From: Globisporangium splendens
Taxonomy: Eukaryota; Oomycota; Peronosporomycetes; Pythiales; Pythiaceae
Reading direction: 5' to 3'
Length of the DNA stretch: 64,000 nt
Assembly: GCA_006386115.1 (NCBI GenBank)
Contig: VFIW01000085.1
Coordinates: 124,001-188,000 of the forward strand
This document shows, one piece after another, positions 57,400 through 64,000 of the stretch. How positions within the stretch are numbered: position 1 is the stretch's first letter; every line of letters starts with the position of its first letter. A model generated the notes under the pieces. It was not told where the DNA came from. It saw nothing but the letters and a program-made list of their open reading frames with translations, and did not search any database. The position numbers and the translations under genes were made by a program.

Positions 57400-57626
57400 G
57401 GCAGCACAAAGCCACGAATGCGCTCCAGCAAGTCAATGTACACGAGCGCGAGCACAAAATAATAAGAACTGCACGACGCGTTCTGGAAAATAAGAATGGG
57501 GTAGTTGCCAGTCAACATGCTGGGCGAGCGAAACGCTCCGAAGTTGTATGGCTGCTGCTGCTGCCGTCTGTCTCTTACCCACTCTCACACCCTTCTCGTG
57601 CACGATGGCCGCCAACGTATACGCGA
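57400..57626 (-). pseudogene. truncated cyclin remnant at the duplication junction
   Basis: The minus strand reads IAYTLAAIVHEKGVRVGK, then after a frameshift in a CAG run QQQQPYNFGAFRSPSM and SSYYFVLALVYIDLLERIRG. These align with the intact cyclin at 62802-61765 (AHTLAAVVDDIVRESG; QQQQPSKFEAFRAPGI; PECFVLALVYIDRLQRMQG). The first about 12 codons with the ATG are missing and similarity ends after RGFVL. It is a dead fragment. Confidence 0.8.
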
Positions 57627-57679
57627 TGCAAAGAATGGTTTCATCATCGTTGTGCAGTGGATGATATATTTGAGGAGGA

Positions 57680-59054
57680 TTAGTAGCGCTGTCGGCTCAG
57701 TGGCTTCGCTTCGCCCATCGGGTCGCGGCTCGTCGCAGTCGCCACACGCGGTGCAGGGTATCCGGAGTCCATCCCGACGTGTCTGTCATCGCGAATGCCA
57801 GAGCGGTAAGACGCTTGCGCTTGGAGTTGAGGGTCGGCTTCCTTTGTTTCCTCTCTAACATATACGCGGCCTTGGGACGCAATAGGTCGGACATCACGAG
57901 GAGGCTCTTGTTGGCGAGAGTCCACACGAGCGCTGCGCTCACCGGTGTCGCCACTCGCACCACGTTCCCGTCGGCCACTTCGCTGTAATTACGAAAAACA
58001 AAATGAAAAGTAACAAGGTTAGAGCCGCACGACCATCATTTTCACAGTGTAAATGTAAAGTAATAAAACGTACCAAGTTGAGGACGGTCCAGTCGAACAT
58101 GGCATCGAATTGGAACCCCTTGCGGAAGAACAGCTCCTTGAACAAGCGCTTCAAGTACGCGTAGTCAGGCTTGTCGTCGAAACGAAGCGCGCGGCAGTAC
58201 TCAAAGTACGCACGGAATTCGGCTGGATAGCCCTTGCACAACACCTCGATTGGCGTGTTCATCTTCTTCTCCATGATCTTCTCGTACTTTTGCTTCTTCG
58301 TGTTCGCCTTGAGCCCTTGCCATGGGAGCGAGCCACGAATGAAGTACATGAATACGTACCCCAACGATTCCAAGTCATCACGGCGACTTTGTTCAATGCC
58401 AACGTGCGTGTTGATCGACGCGTAACGCGCGGTACCCGTCAGGTTCTTGTTCTCCCGGTACGGAATATGCTGGTGCGTCTTCGGATCGCGGTACTTCTTC
58501 GCAAGACCAAAATCAAGCACGTGACAAATCTGCGCACGCTTGCCGAGACCGATCAAGAAGTTATCAGGCTTCACATCACGATGGATAAAGTTCTTCGAGT
58601 GGCAATACTCCAAGCGGCACAACAACTGGTCCGCGATCATCAACACGGTCTTCAATTGGAAGCGACGGCCACAGTAGTTGAACAGGTCCTCCAACGATGG
58701 ACCGAGCAAATCAATCACCATGACGTTGTATTCGCCTTCAACGCCGAACCAGTGGAGGTTTGGGACACCGACTGTAATAACAAGCATAATGAGTCAGTAT
58801 AAAAAATCAACCAACAGAGCAAGTGATTAGTAAGACTACTCACGTCCGCCGTTCAAGATCTTGTAGATCTTGGACTCGTACAGCAATTGCGGGTGCTTGC
58901 TCTTCACCGACTCGAGCTTAATGGCGACTTCTAACCCGGACGTCATGTTGGTGCCGAGGTAGATGTCACCAAAGGAGCCGCTACCGATCTTGCGGCCCAG
59001 GCGGTACTTCTTGCCGACGCGCAGCTCCAACGAACTCTCTCTTACGTGGGACAT
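57680..59054 (-). CDS. CK1: casein kinase I, copy B, three exons
   Basis: Exons: 59054-58844, 58771-58074 and 57982-57680, the same lengths (211, 698 and 303 nt) and phases as copy A. All kinase motifs are intact. Differences from copy A are few: MSHVRES for MSHPRES, GKKYRLG for [15 protein letters not shown] for [15 protein letters not shown] for CHVIDFG, and GMDSG for GMDPG in the tail. Even the introns are close to identical, so the duplication is recent or the copies are kept similar by conversion. The 5' flank starts to diverge within about 100 bp of the ATG. Confidence 0.94.
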
Positions 59055-60586
59055 GGTTCAAAGTGGCTCGTGTCTGTAAATTCCAAAAAAGAAAGGTGGA
59101 ACGTTGAACGTCAGCATGAGGGGTACAGATACAACAGCTAGATGACAACCAGGAGGAACAGCAAGCATAAACACACAACAGGGCACTAAGTGGGATAATA
59201 ACACACCACTGGCATACACATACAATTTTCAACACTAAAACACAGCAAACCAAACACCCCTTCTTCTCAGCTTTCGTTCGCTCTCCTCTTTCTTCCACAA
59301 ATCCCATACACAAGAGTAAAGGAAAGAGGCAAAAAGGGCGGCGAAAAAACATGCGAGCCAAAGGGATCAAGCGAGATCGCGATACCACACAGCGGTTTGG
59401 ATCGACACCAAGCGCATTCATGTACACAAACACTAGGCACATGTCCTCTCTGCTTTCCATACTCGCAAACGTATATTCATGCTCTGCTGCCTCAAACATA
59501 CACACACATTCAAAGCCCACACATGCACAAATAGACGTCATAAGCACCTTCGCTTTTCGCTGTTGTAGTGGGCTCGTGAGCTTCGGCGCGGCTGTGCAGT
59601 GCGTGCGGTCCTGTCGGTCGGGGCTTCTGGGGAAAGTGACAGTGAACGCTCGAGTGTTTTATTCCTTTCCCTTCACCCCGTCGTGTGTGGCTCCCGCCTG
59701 CTGGACACTCGACTTGACTTGGTTTCACTATGTGGCAGAGAGAGACCTGGCAAAAGCATGTCCCTCACTTTGTTTGCGGTAAACTATGGCAAGCAGAGTG
59801 ATGGTCAGACAGCTCTTCAGTTCTTTATTTTCTAAAGAAAGACAGCAGCAGAATGCAGTAGAAAAACCTCATGCGGGGAAGGGGTCTGAACACTCTCAAA
59901 ACAGCAGCGTGCATGCAGGAGGATGAAAAACCTTAAAAGGTTCAGTCTGGCGCCACTTACAGTTGGGAAGGTGCGAGCAAACATTTTACAACGTGGGCGT
60001 AATAAACGGGAACACCTGGCGTTTGACTGTACCCGCGCATCGTATCCGTACCCCACCCGTAAAATACCAGAACAAATAATCGACGTCTTCTTTCGTTCGG
60101 TTGTTGGCTGGTGATACAAGGCAACAACCCACAAAAGGTTGCTCCCTCACACAGCAAGCGCATTTCTTTTCTGGTTCTGATCTTTGCAGCCCACCCCACT
60201 TGGCTCCTTTTGCTGTTGCACAATTCGACAGCAGCACCAGCACGATCTCACACATCCTGCAAGATACAGCAGATCAGAGAAAAACACGCCAAAGTGCGAT
60301 CTAATCGGAAAAGGAAAATATCGCATCGCTTTCCCACTAAAGTACGAGTTCGTACTTTAGCTCCCATTTAAGTGCGTCAAAGTGTACCGTTTGTGTCAGA
60401 ATCTCTTTGTTGTGTCTTTTCTATTACTAGCGTTTGCATACCGTCAACATCAATTAATATTATTATGTCTTTTCAAGTACAGAAACAAGAAAACATGTCG
60501 CCAAAAGCGGGGGTTGCAACGATTACCCAATCTGAAATGGTCCAACCCTCATGGAACAGCATTGATCAATTCGCTCTCCTCGCAGA
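59055..60586. other. divergent upstream region of kinase B and methyltransferase
   Basis: About 1.5 kb, with segments shared with unit A's 55.3-56.6 kb. It contains a perfect inverted repeat at 60337-60360. No gene is seen. Confidence 0.5.
60337..60360. promoter_or_regulatory. perfect 11-bp inverted repeat upstream of methyltransferase
   Basis: CTAAAGTACGA and its exact complement TCGTACTTTAG are separated by GT, 227 bp before the methyltransferase ATG. In unit A the same word occurs twice as direct copies (about 56547 and 56572). A transcription-factor site is possible. Confidence 0.4.
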
Positions 60587-61509
60587 ATGCGCGCGTCCAC
60601 GAAAGCCATGCAAGCCGCCGTCGTCCGCAGCACCACGGCCAGCGGCTCCGTCGTCTACGAGTCCGAGCGCGCCGTGCACGAGTACCTGCAGTTCCACTTT
60701 GGTACGTTTCTCTACAATGGACGAATCAATCTGCGTTCCCAAGAGCTACGTAAAAGTGTGTGCTAAATGCCACGTGGCGCCATCATTTGCTTCTTTATGC
60801 AGGTGATCCGTCTGAAGTCGTACCGTACAGCTTTGCGCCGAAGGATGCGCTCGCGTTTCTGCCGCTGACGGTGGAGGAGTGCGTCAAGCACGTGCCAGCG
60901 ACGCACCGCCGCCGCGCACTCGACATCGGTTGCGCCGTCGGTCGCGCCACATTTGAGCTCAGCAAGCACTTTGACGAGGCCGTGGGCATCGACTTTTCGC
61001 ACCACTTTGCCGACACGGCCAACAAGATGAAGGCGCAGGGTGAACTCGAGTACGAGGCGCACATCCAGGGCGAGATCCGCGAGCTCCGCAAAGCCAAGCT
61101 GCCTGAGGGCGTCAAGCCTGCGAACGTGAGCTTCCAGCAGGGCGACGCGTGCAATCTGTCGCCGTCGCTGGGCAAATTCGACGTCGTGTTCGCGTCCAAT
61201 CTGCTGTGTCGGCTGCCAGATCCGGAGAAGTTCCTGACCGAAGTGGGCGGCTTCGTGAACCAGGGCGGCGTGCTGGCGCTCATCAGTCCGTACTCGTGGC
61301 TCGAGGAGTACACGGCCAAGGACAAGTGGATCGGCGCTCGCATGGACGAAACCACGGGCAAACCCGTCGACAGCTTTAGCGTCATTGAGAAGCATCTGAG
61401 CAAGGACTTCACGCTCGTCAAACGCCAGGACTACCCGTTCATGATCCGCGAGCACGCGCGCAAGTACCAGTGGGGTGTCTCGGACGGCACCTTCTGGCAG
61501 CGCAAATAG
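60587..61509 (+). CDS. OvoA C-terminal-type 4-mercaptohistidine N1-methyltransferase, stand-alone
   Basis: Exon 1 is 60587-60701 and exon 2 is 60803-61509. The GTACGT donor and TATGCAG acceptor keep frame; 273 residues. The N terminus VVYESERAVHEYLQFHFGDP matches the start of the ovothiol-type methyltransferase domain. ALDIGCAVGRATFEL (about 77-91) is the SAM loop. VGIDFSHHF, FDVVFASNLLCRLPDPEKFL, LISPYSWLEEYT and FMIREHARKYQW complete the family pattern. In OvoA this module methylates the 5-thiohistidine ring to give ovothiol A. Here it is encoded without the iron-dependent sulfoxide synthase half. The substrate is inferred from the family and could differ. Confidence 0.8.
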
Positions 61510-61764
61510 AAAATGGCAAATTATTCAACAAGCGCATGAGGTGTTGAGGCTTTGTTTTTGAGTATTTTTTCCCCACAAAAATCAATAGCAACAAGAGAAA
61601 AAAAAAAAAGACTATCCACTATTGAAAGACTACTATGTTGATTTTGTTGACCTAACGCCTTGCCTCCAGGCCACACGTTTGCTCCATCGCATTGCGCATG
61701 CTGCCTACTATCTGAATATTGTTTTCTTATATCCTTGGGTCCCTGCCAGGCTTCTCTCAACAGT

Positions 61765-62802
61765 TTACGCATTGACGCCGAGCGCGACAGCACTCCGTCG
61801 CTTTTGCCCCGACGCGCGCGTTGCCGTCGCTGTTGTCGTTGCTGATGCTGTGGATGCGGCGTTGGCGCTTGTGGAGTGGCCAGACGCAGCGTAGGACTTG
61901 TCATTTTCTTCTATTGTACGGCGACGGTAGTGCTGTGGCTGCTGTTGCTGGTGGTGGTAGACTTGCTGCTGCTGCGGAGGGTAGTGATGCTGATACTGCG
62001 GCGCATACTGCGGCTGCGGCTCGCTCTGATACATATGCTGCTGCTGGTAGGGCTGTTGCTGCTGCTGGTAGCCGTACTGCTGCTGCGGATGGTGGCTGTG
62101 GTTGCTGTAGTGGTGGTGGTGGCTGCTCCCCCGGTGGTGGTAGCTGTGGCGCGAGTTGTCGATCACTGGCGGCACGCGCTGATTGTAGTTGGTCACGTAC
62201 ATGAGCTGGCCCTCGTTCTCCGGGTCCTCGGCCACGAAGTGCTCCACGTCGTAGTACGGCGACGGCGACATGTACGGGTTGTGGCGGCCGCCGCTGCTCG
62301 TGCGGTTGTAGTGGCCCACGAGCTCGTTGTAGAACCGCGCGTACGTGTCCGTGCTCACGTGGAGACTGAAGTTGATCAGCAGCAGGTATTCGATCTCGAG
62401 CTCGTTCATCTCCTTGCACAGCACGCCGCCGACCTTGGCGTAGTACGCGTTGTTGAAGTAGTGGTCGTCAAAGAACTTGGCCGCGAGCACGACGCTCGTA
62501 ATCACCACGCGGTGCACGTTCAGGTGCGTGAGCACAAAGCCCTGCATGCGCTGCAGCCGGTCAATGTACACGAGCGCGAGCACAAAACACTCGGGGCTGC
62601 ACGATGCGTACTTGTGGATGCGCATGAGGTAGTCGCGGATCGAGATGCCGGGCGCGCGGAACGCTTCGAACTTGGACGGCTGCTGCTGCTGCCCGTACGA
62701 CATCGTCTCGTACCCGCTCTCGCGCACGATATCGTCCACGACGGCTGCCAGCGTATGCGCGATCATGCGCCCGCGCTCTTCATTCTCCTTCGTGTCGATC
62801 AT
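61765..62802 (-). CDS. P/U-type (PHO80-like) cyclin with long Gln/His-rich tail
   Basis: 345 residues from ATG 62802 (MIDTKENEERGRMIAHTLAA), one exon. The cyclin box (about 45-160) has FEAFRAPGISIRDYLMRIHK, FVLALVYIDRLQRMQGFVLT, ITSVVLAAKFFDDHYFNNAY and MNELEIEYLLLINFSLHVS, the PHO80/CYCP pattern. After about residue 220 the protein is low-complexity Gln/His/Tyr, from CAG/CAC-rich codons, and ends KRRSAVALGVNA. It would pair with a PHO85-like or other cyclin-dependent kinase. The partner cannot be known from this sequence. The gene is convergent with the methyltransferase, stop to stop about 255 bp. Confidence 0.88.
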   Translation of the reverse strand: MIDTKENEERGRMIAHTLAAVVDDIVRESGYETMSYGQQQQPSKFEAFRAPGISIRDYLMRIHKYASCSPECFVLALVYIDRLQRMQGFVLTHLNVHRVVITSVVLAAKFFDDHYFNNAYYAKVGGVLCKEMNELEIEYLLLINFSLHVSTDTYARFYNELVGHYNRTSSGGRHNPYMSPSPYYDVEHFVAEDPENEGQLMYVTNYNQRVPPVIDNSRHSYHHRGSSHHHHYSNHSHHPQQQYGYQQQQQPYQQQHMYQSEPQPQYAPQYQHHYPPQQQQVYHHQQQQPQHYRRRTIEENDKSYAASGHSTSANAASTASATTTATATRASGQKRRSAVALGVNA

Positions 62803-64000
62803 TATAATGTACGGTTCCTAGTCTGCTTGCACTCCGCCACAATGCGGATAACCTCACCGGCGCGCTCAAAATACTCGACTTGGTAAGGAACTCACGTCGC
62901 GCTACTTTGAACACGGACGCGAGGATCACGCTGACAGGAAGCGCAACGTGTGATATAGCAGCTCGCTAGGAGTCAAACAGGATGCTTCTCTTCAATCCTG
63001 CAGCGACAATAGCGGCAATAATCGGCAACTTGAGCAACCAATGCGGCGTCGACCTGGGCTCTTGGAACACGAGAATGCAGTCGGCACTTCCGTAGCTGCT
63101 GCTGAGCCACGCGATCGCTCTTCTCTCCTTCTCTTATTGCCGCACTGCTTTCGCCAGTGCGTGTCTGTGAAGAGAAGGGGGGTTCTCCCAATTGCACTCG
63201 GTTCAATTGGATGGATGGATGGGGGAAGAAGACGGACGCGTCACCTGCTGTGACAGCGCAGAGAAGGCAGCGGAGGGCGGCTGCGGACGTATGTGCACAG
63301 AGGGAGGGAGACTCGCAGTCCGTCCTTCTCACAGAGAGATGGAGATGCAGAGAAGGAAGCGCGTGGACGTGGCTGCGTGTGGAGCGGGCGGGGGCTTGAG
63401 CGTTTGGTGTCAATGTGGGCGTCTGGGATCGTTGGTATGGGAAGAATGCCCCACACTCACAAAAAAGACCCGCTGAGGATAAAAACAAGGGGGGAAAAAA
63501 GCTGAGAAAACCCTTCATAGCAGGTACGAGCAACAATAAACAGTAATATGCAGTAATTGAGAGTTTATGTGAACGATTCTTATGATCTCAAATGAGTATT
63601 TACGCATTATAGAAATGGTTTATGCCACATATAGAGATTATTGAAGGCCATGCTTCTTTGTGGACTCAAAGAGAAGCCCACTACGCAAACGCTGCAAAGG
63701 CAACACAAGGTCCCCTATTCGCTCGTAGGTTTTAGCGTTCACCGGTGTGTGTTTTTATCCCATATCGTTTGTGCAGAGAAACAAACCCAGCACAATACAT
63801 CCGGAAAAAACGGTCGGTTCGAGAAAAAAAGAAAAGCTGCAAACGAAAAGATCGGCATGAGGGCAGTGCTTCCTGGCCACTCAAATTCGCGGTCGGCACT
63901 CGAGAACGTATAGAGAAAAAGACACTGTTGGCCCCGTCACACAATTGGTTGACGCACACACACAAAAGTGGTATGAACGAAAACGCGCAATTCTTTCTAC
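62803..64000. other. region right of the cyclin to window end
   Basis: About 1.2 kb. Short frames exist on both strands (for example a 187-codon minus frame, 63536-62973), but none has domain-like character. No RNA gene or repeat is recognised. Confidence 0.45.

Larger units (their letters stand above)
53873..57624. repeat. tandem duplication, unit A
   Basis: Unit A contains the 3' flank of the kinase, kinase copy A, its upstream region, and a cyclin remnant. Unit B begins at 57625 with the same GATGCAAAGAATGG sequence. Shared landmarks outside the coding part include TCGACTTGACTTGGTTTC (56039 and about 59707) and ATACAAGGCAACAACCCACA (56310 and about 60113). Confidence 0.75.

Noticed and set aside
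62973..63536. 187-codon minus-strand frame near window end
   Set aside because: Low-complexity composition and no domain or splice context.
1..64000. tRNA, rRNA or CRISPR features
   Set aside because: Read by eye, no cloverleaf with a T-loop GGTTCGAATC-type box in context, no rRNA core sequence and no regularly spaced direct repeats were found.

Overview
The window is nuclear DNA of a eukaryote and most likely of an oomycete (Phytophthora or downy-mildew type). The evidence is the gene style: compact genes, introns of about 55-170 bp with GT..AG ends, START-FYVE-GAF and ankyrin proteins, a centriolar protein as in zoosporic species, and a degraded LINE island. The genus cannot be fixed by eye. 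No bacterial, CRISPR, viral or tRNA features were recognised. All functions are inferred from motifs; no searches were run.

Layout. 0-8 kb: the 3' part of a GNPTAB-like (Stealth) phosphotransferase, a small coiled-coil protein, an ankyrin-repeat protein, then a divergent pair of mitochondrial assembly genes, COX16-like (complex IV) and a tiny spliced UQCC6/BRAWNIN-like gene (complex III). 8-24 kb: a 5.4-kb CEP295/ALMS1-like centriolar gene, an uncharacterised membrane protein, AMP-forming acetyl-CoA synthetase (4 exons), a class-IV sirtuin, an acidic/Ser-rich unknown with an unresolved 3' end, and a 7-exon SV2/SVOP-type MFS transporter. 24.6-33.4 kb: LINE island. One long endonuclease/reverse-transcriptase ORF2 lies on the minus strand, with part of its ORF1 just upstream. 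Two further ORF1 copies form a large inverted repeat, and a small ORF1 scrap lies antisense at the distal edge. 33.4-34.2 kb: a broken coiled-coil pseudogene.

34.5-42.7 kb: a mitochondrial carrier, then two neighbouring minus-strand genes whose exon models are phase-perfect yet contain internal stop codons: an inositol-polyphosphate 5-phosphatase with C2 domain (TGA and TAA) and a kinesin with FHA domain (TAG near the C terminus). 43-50 kb: GABA aminotransferase, a multi-exon cyclic-nucleotide-binding-domain protein, and a START-like/FYVE/GAF protein. 51.4-53.4 kb: an unknown multi-exon gene whose last exons are clear.

53.8-62.8 kb: a tandem duplication. Two nearly identical casein kinase I genes are separated by a truncated cyclin remnant that abuts the start of the second unit. 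The intact cyclin, and a stand-alone OvoA-C-terminal-type methyltransferase, lie after the second kinase. The junction shows that the duplication broke inside the 5' end of the cyclin gene. The remaining sequence to 64 kb shows no convincing gene.

The strongest points for follow-up are the duplication junction, the internal stops in two otherwise well-formed genes, the COX16/UQCC6 divergent pair, and the structure of the LINE island.
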